DNA of 9,877 nt, taken from positions 1 to 9,877 of the forward strand of contig SKGZ01000269.1 of the NCBI GenBank assembly GCA_007117175.1. Direction: 5' to 3'. The notes under the pieces were generated by a model. It saw nothing but the letters and a program-made list of their open reading frames with translations. It made no database searches and was not told the origin of the DNA. This DNA is from Bacteriovoracales bacterium (GTDB lineage: Bacteria > Bdellovibrionota > Bacteriovoracia > Bacteriovoracales > Bacteriovoracaceae). The translations under genes and the position numbers were made by a program. Positions 1 through 7,793 of the stretch are shown piece after piece. How positions within the stretch are numbered: the stretch's first letter is position 1; the number at the start of each line of letters is the position of its first letter.

Positions 1-108
1 AAAAATCGCTGGATCATCTCCCCACAAAAGAGTATCAAAGTTTTCTTGAGACTGAAGATCTTCTTTTAATTCACTTTCTTTTTTAAATTTTTTAATGCCA
101 AAACTCAT
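1..108 (-). CDS. Unknown protein, N-terminal 36 codons only (runs off left edge)
   Basis: Reading leftward, an ATG at 106-108 opens a frame that stays open to the window edge for exactly 36 codons, beginning MSFGIKKFKKESELKED. A good Shine-Dalgarno (AGAGGA) lies about 7 bases upstream, immediately after the stop of the lytic transglycosylase gene. The gap between the two genes is only 14 bases, so they are probably co-transcribed and translationally linked. The visible part is lysine- and glutamate-rich with no signal peptide, so the product is likely cytoplasmic. I do not recognise the family. The call rests on start, ribosome binding site and spacing, not on homology. Confidence 0.6.
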   Translation of the reverse strand, partial: MSFGIKKFKKESELKEDLQSQENFDTLLWGDDPAIF

Positions 109-122
109 TTATTAATCCTCTC

Positions 123-1631
123 TTAACGAATGGCTAACACATCTCCGGGACGTAAATAACCACTTTTCACTTTAGAATAATTTGTTTTTATTAAGTTGTT
201 TAATGGAATATTGAACTTTCTAGAGACGCTCCATAAACTATCCCCTTTTTGAACAGTATAATACTCACGAGGATTCGCAATCTCTTCACCGTTAGCGAGA
301 GCTCTTTGCAATGTTTGATTATAGGCCATACGTCTTCTTCGCCATTTTGGAGGTTTCTCATAGAGATCTCGATACATTCCATCACGATGACTCTGCCCTT
401 CTCTAAAAGGCAATCGTACTAAGGTTTTACTAGCCAAAGGCTGATGAGCTGAATACTCATTAAGGCTAGTCAGCACATCCACTGGCAAACTAAACTTTTT
501 AGCAACCCCATTCAAAGTACTACCTGAATTTTGAATTTGATAGTTTTGATAGGCAAGTTCCATATTAAAGTTTGTCTCTTCAGTACAACATTGCTGCCAT
601 TGCTCTTTTCCTCCAAGAGGTAACCTTAAAAAATAATTTTCATCTGGCGGTGTTTGCCAACGAAGTAATTCTGGATTCCACTTCTGTAATTCTTGTATCT
701 CAATTCCTAGGGCACTTGCCACTCGAAAAAGATCTGTTAAGGGTGGCACCTCTACCGTCTCAAAGGCAATCGGTTGGTCGAAATCAATTTGTTCATATCC
801 AAAGCTTTCCAAATTTTTACCAATAATTGCCAAGGCCATAATTTTAGGAACATAATTTTTGGTTTCCATTCTTAAATAACGTGTTTGACGAATGGCCCAA
901 AAATCTTTTTTTCCAGTATTACGAACGGCTCTTCCCACACGTCCCTCTCCTGCATTATAGGCTGCTGCGGCTAACTCCCAAGAACCAAATAATTCATAGA
1001 GGTCCTTGAGGTATGCACTCGCTGCATGGGTCGCCTTGATAGGGTCTCTACGCTCATCACGATACCAATCAATCTTTAATCCGTATTTCTTACCAGTCAT
1101 GGCCATAAACTGCCAAGGCCCTACTGCTTTAGCCCAAGACTTAGCCTGATTGTGAAAGCCAGATTCAGCCATGGCCAAGAAAATTAAATCTCTTGGTAAA
1201 CCGTGGTGGTGAAGAATCTCACTCATTAAAGGGGCGTAGCGACCAGAGCGATGCACGTAACGCTGAAATCCCTCCACTCCTGTTTTCTTCTCTGTAAAAT
1301 AATTAACCCATCCTCGGACAATATGATTATCAACCACTGGAAAATCAAAAAGGGTATTGCTGAGCTGAATTCCTTTCATTTCCTGCAAAGTAAAGAATTG
1401 TACTAAGTCCTCTTCTTCTTCCGATTCTTCATCTTCGACTCTATAAAAACTTCCTAAAACACAACTCTCACAAGAGCGGGGCTCTTCAAAAGGTTGATAG
1501 CCCTCTAATAATTTCTCAATTTCATAACTCATCACTGGTTTGGGATGTGCTGGCTTTTGCTCGAGAGGCTTGACCTGGGAGCAACTCAACAAAAAAAGCA
1601 TAAAAAATGCCACAACTGATCCACCTATCAT
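123..1631 (-). CDS. mltD: MltD-like membrane-bound lytic murein transglycosylase, lipoprotein with LysM repeats
   Basis: This enzyme would cleave the MurNAc-GlcNAc bond of peptidoglycan, leaving 1,6-anhydroMurNAc, from the periplasmic face of a membrane. Residues 1-17 form a lipoprotein signal with lipobox LLSC (lipidated Cys17). The SLT (family 1 transglycosylase) domain spans about 130-280: catalytic Glu156 in AMAESGF, GPWQFM at 171-176 and AYNAGEG at 224-230. A clear C-terminal LysM domain (458-501, YTVQKGDSLWSVSRKF) binds glycan. Two divergent LysM-like segments lie at about 291-340 and 363-409. The length of 502 resembles E. coli MltD. The ATG has AAGGAAG a few bases upstream and an in-frame stop just before it, so the start is firm. 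Odd points are an acidic run at 66-75, a CxxC at 54-57 and paired Cys348-349. The lipid anchor would be added by the Lgt encoded nearby. The family is certain; the exact paralogue name is less so. Confidence 0.93.
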   Translation of the reverse strand: MIGGSVVAFFMLFLLSCSQVKPLEQKPAHPKPVMSYEIEKLLEGYQPFEEPRSCESCVLGSFYRVEDEESEEEEDLVQFFTLQEMKGIQLSNTLFDFPVVDNHIVRGWVNYFTEKKTGVEGFQRYVHRSGRYAPLMSEILHHHGLPRDLIFLAMAESGFHNQAKSWAKAVGPWQFMAMTGKKYGLKIDWYRDERRDPIKATHAASAYLKDLYELFGSWELAAAAYNAGEGRVGRAVRNTGKKDFWAIRQTRYLRMETKNYVPKIMALAIIGKNLESFGYEQIDFDQPIAFETVEVPPLTDLFRVASALGIEIQELQKWNPELLRWQTPPDENYFLRLPLGGKEQWQQCCTEETNFNMELAYQNYQIQNSGSTLNGVAKKFSLPVDVLTSLNEYSAHQPLASKTLVRLPFREGQSHRDGMYRDLYEKPPKWRRRRMAYNQTLQRALANGEEIANPREYYTVQKGDSLWSVSRKFNIPLNNLIKTNYSKVKSGYLRPGDVLAIR

Positions 1632-1667
1632 ACAACTTCCTTTGATTTACAGTATTTCTCATTTATT

Positions 1668-1696
1668 TTGACTGAAGCTGGCAAGATTGTCATTAT
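1668..1696 (+). promoter_or_regulatory. Candidate promoter for the small secreted protein
   Basis: TTGACT at 1668-1673 is separated by 17 bases from CATTAT at 1691-1696, matching 5 of 6 and 4 of 6 bases of the sigma-70 consensus. Transcription would begin around 1703, only a few bases before the ATG at 1708. That fits the lack of a Shine-Dalgarno there. The site lies in the 76-bp gap shared with the divergent transglycosylase gene, for which I could not identify a convincing promoter. Confidence 0.4.
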
Positions 1697-1707
1697 CTCA
1701 ATTGAAT

Positions 1708-2202
1708 ATGAAACTCTTCTTTTTGTTTGCCGTTTTAAGCTATGCACAGGTCGATCCCCCCAACTATAATTTTAGTTTAGATCAGTTTGATCCTTTCCTT
1801 CCAGGTCAAAAATTTTCCAGCCAATGGAAGCAGCAGCATCAAGCAGTACTGATGAGTGAAAAAAATAATATCCAACTCTACCGCTTACAGATTAAGCAAT
1901 TGCGATACGTTTTTTCTATTTTTGTAGGTGTTAAAGAAAACATTATCGTCGATTTTTATGCCACTCTTCCCACTTACTTTTTACACGATGTTTTTCATCA
2001 GTCCTTAATCAATCGCTTTCAAAAGCAAGATGAATATCAACTTATCAATGGAACTGCCCTTTACACCTGGAAGAAGAATCCACAAAAGAAAATGATCTAT
2101 AGTGCCACTTGTACTATTACTTGCTTTCCTATTTTTTTAACAGTTTTTAATGAGACTGTGACTGGGCCTCACTCCCTCTATTATAGCTTAAGCGTAAATT
2201 AG
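1708..2202 (+). CDS. Small secreted protein of unknown function
   Basis: From the ATG at 1708 the product is 164 residues, opening with a short Sec signal peptide (MKLFFLFAVLSYAQ, probable cleavage after SYA). An in-frame TTG at 1687 would add seven residues (MSLSQLN) in front of this signal. I prefer the ATG because it puts the lysine right before the hydrophobic core. Neither start has a good Shine-Dalgarno. The mature part is rich in aromatic and polar residues, suggesting a beta-rich periplasmic or outer-surface protein, with two close cysteines (SATCTITC) near the C-terminus that could form a disulphide. I recognise no family. The gene stands alone between a divergent transglycosylase and the convergent lgt, whose 3' end it overlaps by 56 bp. 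Length, signal peptide and position support a real gene, but the lack of homology and of a ribosome binding site leaves some doubt. Confidence 0.62.
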   Translation: MKLFFLFAVLSYAQVDPPNYNFSLDQFDPFLPGQKFSSQWKQQHQAVLMSEKNNIQLYRLQIKQLRYVFSIFVGVKENIIVDFYATLPTYFLHDVFHQSLINRFQKQDEYQLINGTALYTWKKNPQKKMIYSATCTITCFPIFLTVFNETVTGPHSLYYSLSVN

Positions 2203-2968
2203 CCTGACGACTCCATAGATAGAAAAGTAAAGCTACTGCCCACATGAATGAGCAAAGGATTTGTCCCATACTAACCAAATTAAAATATAAACCAAGCTGG
2301 GGATCAGGTTGGCGGAAAAACTCAACGATAAATCGCGCAGAGCCATACCCCAACATAAAAATAGCTGAAATCACTCCATATCGATTCACTTTATCCTTAG
2401 CCCACCAAAGAATGATGAACAACACAAGTCCCTCTAAGATCCCCTCGTAGAGCTGTGATGGGTGTCTAGGATAGGGACCTCCTGCTGGAAAAATCATCCC
2501 CACCCAACTTTCAGTCACTCTGCCGTACAACTCTCCATTAATAAAATTACCCATGCGGCCAAAAAATAAACCTGGACTGCCAGCAATGGCCATAGCATCT
2601 GCTAGATGAAAGAAATGTAAGCCGTGCCTGCGGGCAAAAAGGTAGGTGGCAATGGACATACCTAGGACGGCTCCGTGAAAACTCAGTCCTCCCTGCCAAA
2701 TGGCAATGAACTCCCACCATTGCCCCTGGGAATATTCCTCGAAGTTATACACAAAAACATAAACCAAGCGAGCGCCAATCAACATTCCAACAAAGAGCTG
2801 AAAAACATATTGATCAACTTGCTCAACACTTAATTTCAAAAACTTTCTTTCGCTTAAAACTTTTAGAAGATATGTTCCCAGTACAAAGCCGATGATATAC
2901 ATAAGGCCGTACCAACGAATACTGATGGGGCCAATTGAAAATAAAACGGGATCAAAATCAACTACCAT
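2147..2968 (-). CDS. lgt: Prolipoprotein diacylglyceryl transferase Lgt
   Basis: Lgt moves the diacylglyceryl group from phosphatidylglycerol to the lipobox cysteine of prolipoproteins, the first step of lipoprotein maturation, in the inner membrane. Its 273 residues carry the family landmarks in order: FSIGPISIRWYGLMY at 10-24, GGLSFHG with His98, the signature GRMGNFINGELYGR at 137-150, HPSQLYE at 169-175, and FFRQPDPQLG near 217-226. Several hydrophobic segments agree with a multi-pass membrane protein. The ATG is the only reasonable start, since an in-frame stop lies four codons upstream. No strong Shine-Dalgarno is visible. The gene follows the 269-residue unknown gene by 45 bases and is probably in its transcript. 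The short hydrophilic tail (SEAQSQSH) is encoded in DNA shared with the convergent secreted-protein gene. Identification is secure. Confidence 0.97.
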   Translation of the reverse strand: MVVDFDPVLFSIGPISIRWYGLMYIIGFVLGTYLLKVLSERKFLKLSVEQVDQYVFQLFVGMLIGARLVYVFVYNFEEYSQGQWWEFIAIWQGGLSFHGAVLGMSIATYLFARRHGLHFFHLADAMAIAGSPGLFFGRMGNFINGELYGRVTESWVGMIFPAGGPYPRHPSQLYEGILEGLVLFIILWWAKDKVNRYGVISAIFMLGYGSARFIVEFFRQPDPQLGLYFNLVSMGQILCSFMWAVALLFYLWSRQANLRLSYNRGSEAQSQSH

Positions 2969-3013
2969 GCAACTATGCTAAACACTTCAAGGAGTGAGTT
3001 CAAGAAGAAAATG

Positions 3014-3823
3014 CTATGCTGCTAATTCTAGTGAAGAGGAACTCACAGCTGGCACAGCTCTGCCTACTCCTTGCACAATCTTGGCCAGCTGCAGACAGTT
3101 TTTTTTCAATGACTGTTGATAAAGATGATGATTTTGTAAAAAAGTTGTTCCCATCAGCAAATAACTCATCACCTGCTCAGGGGTTAACTTTACATCATCT
3201 CCACTATAACTGGAATGATGGCGTACTAATTTCATTCCCCAGCTTAACTGATGCATCTCTCGATGATCCAAGATTAATTGTCTTTTAAGATCGATGTAAA
3301 CCACATTGCCCTCTGATTGTGTCTGATTCTCAAGGTATAACTCTGCATTTTCATAACGTCCCCAAAAACCTAGAACCCCCTGCTTGAAAAGTGTCAAAGA
3401 TAGAAAACGCTGAATTAAAATCTTCACCTGATCCACCCTCAGCTGCTGCAGGCAAACCCCAGCCTCCCAAATCTTGCCCCCTTGAGAGTAAACTAATAAA
3501 GCCTGTGACTTGAGGCAATAAAGTTGATAATAATAATGATTCTTAACAATTTCATTTCCATAAACTCCCATTTCTTGGGCCAATTGATGCATATGCTTTT
3601 GCACTTTAAGGCTAGCTGGGGTGATTTTAAGAATCTTGTACTCCTTATTTCGTACTAGTTTTTCCCAATCTTCACTGGGATCACAGGCATCGAAATGGCA
3701 CTCTATTAACGCAGGAGCTAACTTAAGGTCGAGTTGCTTTTCATCAAAGGCAATCAACAAATTTCCCCACTGTTGATGCTTAAATTGATAGAGTGAAGTG
3801 AATATTTCCTTTAATTTTGCCAT
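3014..3823 (-). CDS. Unknown 269-residue cytoplasmic protein upstream of lgt
   Basis: I do not recognise this protein. It has no signal peptide and no membrane segment, so it should be cytoplasmic. The first 135 residues alternate strand-like and helical stretches (for example WGNLLIAFDEK, ALIECHFDACDP, YYYQLYCLKSQALLVYS). The C-terminal part is helical and histidine/glutamine-rich (HQLSWGMKLVRHHSSY, FLQNHHLYQQSLKKN) and ends in a serine-rich tail. There are five cysteines but no metal-binding pattern I can name. The ATG at 3821-3823 is preceded at good spacing by a G-run (AGGGGGG) acting as Shine-Dalgarno. lgt begins 45 bases downstream on the same strand, suggesting one transcript, with the rplU operon divergent on the other side. 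Overlapping open frames on the plus strand are shadows of this gene. Confidence 0.8.
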   Translation of the reverse strand: MAKLKEIFTSLYQFKHQQWGNLLIAFDEKQLDLKLAPALIECHFDACDPSEDWEKLVRNKEYKILKITPASLKVQKHMHQLAQEMGVYGNEIVKNHYYYQLYCLKSQALLVYSQGGKIWEAGVCLQQLRVDQVKILIQRFLSLTLFKQGVLGFWGRYENAELYLENQTQSEGNVVYIDLKRQLILDHREMHQLSWGMKLVRHHSSYSGDDVKLTPEQVMSYLLMGTTFLQNHHLYQQSLKKNCLQLAKIVQGVGRAVPAVSSSSLELAA

Positions 3824-3921
3824 AACAGCCCCCCCTGTTTGACTTATCGGCTGAAAAATAACTCAGTGCAGCTTTAAAGAGTTAAAAGGCAATTCTTACC
3901 GCTAAAAAATAAGAGGATTTA

Positions 3922-3950
3922 TTGACAAAAGGAGTAAAAAAACATAGAAA
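3922..3950 (+). promoter_or_regulatory. Sigma-70-type promoter for rplU-rpmA
   Basis: A perfect -35 box TTGACA (3922-3927) is followed by a 17-base spacer and TAGAAA (3945-3950), which matches four of six -10 bases including the leading TA. The predicted start near 3957 gives a leader of roughly 25 bases to the rplU ATG at 3983. The site lies in the 144-159 bp gap between the minus-strand unknown gene and rplU. Upstream of it is an imperfect 6-bp inverted repeat (TAACTC at 3859-3864, GAGTTA at 3879-3884) of unknown significance. Confidence 0.6.
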
Positions 3951-3982
3951 GGTTTATTTCAATATTAATGAAAGAGGTTAAA

Positions 3983-4348
3983 ATGAACACAATTGTTGAG
4001 ATTCAAGGTCATCAATATAAGGTCCAGCCCGGCGATCTAATCGATGTGGAATTAATGAATTGCGAAGCTGGAAGCACTGTGGACTTAGATCAAGTTTTAT
4101 TTGTTGGTGGAGACAATCCGCTAGTAGGTAAACCCACTGTCAACGGAGCCAAGGTCAGCGCTAAAGTCATCGCCCACGATCGCTCACGCAAAATGATTGT
4201 TTTAAAAAGATCACCTGGAAAGTACCAAAGAAAGAATGGGCATCGACAAAACTTTACCGCGCTTTTAATTACTAAGGTTGATAATGGTGCTGGTCAAAGT
4301 GTGGAGATCGCCAAAGATCACAAGAACGCTCAAAAATATTTAAAGTAA
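3983..4348 (+). CDS. rplU: 50S ribosomal protein L21
   Basis: L21 is a structural protein of the large ribosomal subunit that contacts 23S rRNA. The product of 121 residues shows the N-terminal pattern ([20 protein letters not shown]), the internal VLFVGG segment and the C-terminal signature [17 protein letters not shown] that binds rRNA. I chose the ATG at 3983 because GAGG lies five bases upstream and the encoded N-terminus lines up with the family. An ATG at 3968 would add MKEVK, has no ribosome binding site, and would use the Shine-Dalgarno itself as coding sequence. The protein is somewhat longer than the usual 103 residues because of a lysine-rich C-terminal tail. rpmA follows after 13 bases, the near-universal rplU-rpmA pairing. 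Identification is secure. Confidence 0.96.
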   Translation: MNTIVEIQGHQYKVQPGDLIDVELMNCEAGSTVDLDQVLFVGGDNPLVGKPTVNGAKVSAKVIAHDRSRKMIVLKRSPGKYQRKNGHRQNFTALLITKVDNGAGQSVEIAKDHKNAQKYLK

Positions 4349-4361
4349 CAGGAGAAGATGT

Positions 4362-4616
4362 ATGGCAACCAAGAAATCCGGAGGTTCTACCAATAACGGT
4401 CGAGACTCCAACCCCAAGATGAGAGGGGTCAAAAAATTCGGTGGAGAAAATGTTGTAGTTGGCAATATCCTCGTTAGGCAAAAGGGAACAAAGTTTCACC
4501 CTGGTAAGAACGTTGGAATGGGAAGAGACTTCACTCTTTTTGCTCTTGCGGATGGCAAAGTGAGCTTTAGCTATTTTAACCGCAATACTAAAATGGTTTC
4601 AGTAGTACCAGCTTAA
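4362..4616 (+). CDS. rpmA: 50S ribosomal protein L27
   Basis: L27 lies near the peptidyl-transferase centre, where its flexible N-terminus reaches toward tRNA ends. The 84 residues show the family pattern throughout: [22 protein letters not shown], then [23 protein letters not shown] and [10 protein letters not shown], each close to consensus. The N-terminus begins MATKKSGGS directly, so there is no cleavable extension of the kind found in Firmicutes. The ATG at 4362 follows GGAGAAG with a seven-base spacer. An ATG four bases earlier is out of frame. The gene sits 13 bases after rplU, and a strong terminator follows 31 bases after its stop. Identification is secure. Confidence 0.98.
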   Translation: MATKKSGGSTNNGRDSNPKMRGVKKFGGENVVVGNILVRQKGTKFHPGKNVGMGRDFTLFALADGKVSFSYFNRNTKMVSVVPA

Positions 4617-4647
4617 TTTTTTTATTTGATTTTTGAATCATATGATC

Positions 4648-4682
4648 AAAGCACCTTCAGTTATTTAAGGTGCTTTTTTTTT
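4648..4682 (+). terminator. Rho-independent terminator after rpmA
   Basis: A perfect 10-bp stem, AAAGCACCTT (4648-4657) and AAGGTGCTTT (4667-4676), encloses a nine-base loop and runs straight into a stretch of nine or more T residues. It lies between rpmA and obgE. It should end most transcription of the ribosomal protein pair, so obgE is probably expressed by partial read-through or from a promoter I could not identify with confidence. Just upstream at 4637-4646 is a perfect palindrome ATCATATGAT. Confidence 0.9.
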
Positions 4683-4686
4683 GTAA

Positions 4687-6169
<1,483 letters not shown>

Positions 6170-6172
6170 CAA

Positions 6173-6613
6173 ATGAAACTCACCCTAGCAGTCATAGGGA
6201 AGTTGAGAAATTCCTCGCTACAGCAAGTGGAGAAAAACTATCTTAAAAGACTACACTTTTTACAACTTAAAATTGTAGAACTCAAATCCCATTCCAGTGA
6301 TCTTGAAAAAGAACAAATTGAAATTGAGAACTTTTTAAAGACCAATCAATTTTCACCACAGCAGACGATCTTACTGACAGAAAAAGGACAAGCTTGGGAC
6401 TCCAAACAATTGAGCCAAAAAATTCAACAACTAGCCCCCTGTGTTTTATTGATAGGTGGTGCTATGGGCTGGAGTGCAGATTTTTTAAAACGCTACCCAA
6501 TACAAATGAGCCTCTCCCCTTTAACCTTTCCCCATCAATTAGCGCGAGTGTTAGTAGTTGAGCAAATCTATCGCGCTCAATGCCTACTCACTTCCCACCC
6601 CTATCATCACTAA
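6173..6613 (+). CDS. rlmH: 23S rRNA (pseudouridine1915-N3)-methyltransferase RlmH
   Basis: RlmH uses S-adenosylmethionine to methylate pseudouridine 1915 in helix 69 of 23S rRNA on assembled ribosomes. The protein of 146 residues is a SPOUT (alpha/beta-knot) enzyme. Family marks are ILLTEKGQAWDS at 66-77, the SAM-binding IGGAMGW at 94-100, the knot region SLSPLTFPHQLARVLVVEQIYRA at 113-135 and the C-terminal PYHH. Start MKLTLAVIGK matches the family. The ATG is only three bases after the rsfS stop and has no Shine-Dalgarno, so translation probably depends on ribosomes finishing rsfS. With obgE and rsfS it forms a ribosome-maturation unit. The N-terminal half is more divergent than the C-terminal half. 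Identification is secure. Confidence 0.95.
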   Translation: MKLTLAVIGKLRNSSLQQVEKNYLKRLHFLQLKIVELKSHSSDLEKEQIEIENFLKTNQFSPQQTILLTEKGQAWDSKQLSQKIQQLAPCVLLIGGAMGWSADFLKRYPIQMSLSPLTFPHQLARVLVVEQIYRAQCLLTSHPYHH

Positions 6614-6616
6614 TCC

Positions 6617-6645
6617 TTGACGCTCAATTGGCTTGTGGCTAACGT
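6617..6645 (+). promoter_or_regulatory. Candidate pfkA promoter, possibly giving a leaderless mRNA
   Basis: TTGACG (6617-6622) and TAACGT (6640-6645) are separated by exactly 17 bases. The -35 matches five of six bases and the -10 keeps the key TA....T positions. Only six bases (AAATTC) separate the -10 from the pfkA ATG, so transcription would start at or next to the A of ATG. There is no Shine-Dalgarno in the gap, which agrees with leaderless translation. Confidence 0.5.
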
Positions 6646-6651
6646 AAATTC

Positions 6652-7626
6652 ATGGAAAAGAAAAAAATTGCACTACTCACTAGCGGTGGTGATAGCCCAG
6701 GAATGAATTGTGCCATCAGGGCCATCACTCGCTCTTTACTCTTTCACAATCAGCAACCTATTGGAGTCGATCGCGGCTACAGCGGTTTATTAGAAGGAAA
6801 CTTTCGCCCGCTTAAGGCAGCGGATGTGGGTAATATTTTACAATTAGGGGGCACTCTTCTTCGCACCTCTCGCAGTGCTGAGTTTGCCACCCCTGAAGGC
6901 CGGCAAAAGGCCATGGATCAACTCAAGCAACACAATATCCACGGGCTCATTGTCATCGGCGGAGATGGCTCTTACCGCGGAGCTCACGCTCTTTGGCAAG
7001 AACATCAGCTTCCGGTGATCACCCTACCCGGCACCATTGATAACGATATCGAACAAACCGAGTACACCATTGGCCACGACACCGCAGTGCAAACGGCCAT
7101 GGAGGCCATTGACCGCATCCGCGACACAGCTCTTTCCCACGATCGTGTTTTCTTTATTGAAGTGATGGGACGTAACTCTAGCGCCATCGCATTGAAAGTG
7201 GGTCTGTGCACTGGCGCAGAAAACGTTATCGAGCCCCACGCAGATGTTGCCTATCAAGAAATTGTCAGTGGTATTGAAAGAGGAATGAAACGAGGCAAAG
7301 TACACTCTATTTTTGTGGTGGCAGAGGGACAAAAAGCTGGGCGTAGTTATGAGATCCAAGAAAAATTAATGCAAGACTATCAAATTGATTCCCGTGTTTG
7401 CATCCTCGGTCATATCCAAAGAGGAGGATCACCCACCGCAGTGGATCGCTACTTAGCTTCGATTATGGGAGCCAAAGCGGTGGATTGTATGCTCAACTTT
7501 TCTGGACCTAAGGCCATTGCCATGCAAGCTGGTCAGGTTGTTCACCTACCCTTAGAAAAATGCTTGCAAAAATCTTCTGGTAGTGACTCTAAGACTTTGC
7601 AATTAATTAAAGAGATTTCAATTTAA
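6652..7626 (+). CDS. pfkA: ATP-dependent 6-phosphofructokinase
   Basis: PfkA phosphorylates fructose 6-phosphate to fructose 1,6-bisphosphate, the committing step of glycolysis, in the cytosol as a homotetramer. The 324-residue protein aligns along its whole length with bacterial PFK-1. Landmarks are the ATP-site GGDSPGMN at 12-19, GGDGS at 103-107, catalytic PGTIDND at 126-132 (Asp130 as base), MGR at 172-174 and the substrate loop GHIQRGGSPTAVDR at 253-266. The Gly in GGDGS and the Gly in PGTIDND (instead of Asp and Lys) point to ATP rather than pyrophosphate as donor. Start MEKKKIALLTSGGD fits the family. No Shine-Dalgarno precedes it, and the apparent promoter abuts the ATG. The gene lies 38 bases after rlmH but is metabolically unrelated to it. 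No T-rich hairpin terminator was found downstream. Identification is secure. Confidence 0.97.
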   Translation: MEKKKIALLTSGGDSPGMNCAIRAITRSLLFHNQQPIGVDRGYSGLLEGNFRPLKAADVGNILQLGGTLLRTSRSAEFATPEGRQKAMDQLKQHNIHGLIVIGGDGSYRGAHALWQEHQLPVITLPGTIDNDIEQTEYTIGHDTAVQTAMEAIDRIRDTALSHDRVFFIEVMGRNSSAIALKVGLCTGAENVIEPHADVAYQEIVSGIERGMKRGKVHSIFVVAEGQKAGRSYEIQEKLMQDYQIDSRVCILGHIQRGGSPTAVDRYLASIMGAKAVDCMLNFSGPKAIAMQAGQVVHLPLEKCLQKSSGSDSKTLQLIKEISI

Positions 7627-7693
7627 ATCTAACGCACTGAATTCTAAATCTGTAAAAATTATTACACAGAGCATCTTAAATTACTTTTTTCAT

Positions 7694-7725
7694 AAGTCAT
7701 TAATTTCTCGATTAATAAAGTCATT
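7694..7725. repeat. Paired AAGTCATT repeats with nested ATTAAT inverted repeat
   Basis: AAGTCATT occurs at 7694-7701 and again at 7718-7725, 24 bases apart. Between and overlapping them are two ATTAAT hexamers (7699-7704, 7711-7716) separated by TTCTCG. The block ends 14 bases before the -35 of the candidate promoter of the perforin-like gene, where an activator would bind. It could be an operator, but the sequence is very AT-rich and chance is possible. Confidence 0.3.
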
Positions 7726-7739
7726 GAGATTATTTTTTG

Positions 7740-7768
7740 TTGAATAGCTGTCTTTTATTGGGTAGAAG
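7740..7768 (+). promoter_or_regulatory. Candidate promoter of the perforin-like gene
   Basis: TTGAAT (7740-7745), a 17-base spacer and TAGAAG (7763-7768) give a sigma-70-type promoter whose -10 closely resembles that of rplU (TAGAAA). A start near 7775 would leave a leader of about 19 bases holding the strong Shine-Dalgarno AAGGAGAT (7781-7788), seven bases before the ATG. The rest of the 7627-7793 gap is AT-rich and holds the AAGTCATT repeats and no clear terminator for pfkA. Confidence 0.5.
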
Positions 7769-7793
7769 AAGTAACTGACAAAGGAGATCAAGC

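Noticed and set aside
572..826. Plus-strand frame of 84 codons antisense to the transglycosylase
   Set aside because: It has no start signals and is covered by conserved coding sequence on the other strand.
3016..3288. Plus-strand frame of 90 codons
   Set aside because: It lies entirely antisense to the well-supported 269-residue gene, has no ribosome binding site and its protein looks like no known family.
3968..3982. Upstream ATG that would extend L21 by five residues
   Set aside because: No Shine-Dalgarno serves this ATG, and the GAGG for the ATG at 3983 would lie inside the coding sequence; the family N-terminus also fits the later start.
4637..4646. Palindrome ATCATATGAT as a regulator site
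   Set aside because: It is short, AT-rich and isolated between rpmA and its terminator; nothing supports a function.
7005..7359. Two minus-strand frames within pfkA
   Set aside because: They are shadows of a fully conserved phosphofructokinase gene and have cysteine/serine-rich compositions typical of antisense frames.
7648..7669. Weak hairpin after pfkA as its terminator
   Set aside because: Only a 5-bp outer stem forms and no T-run follows immediately.
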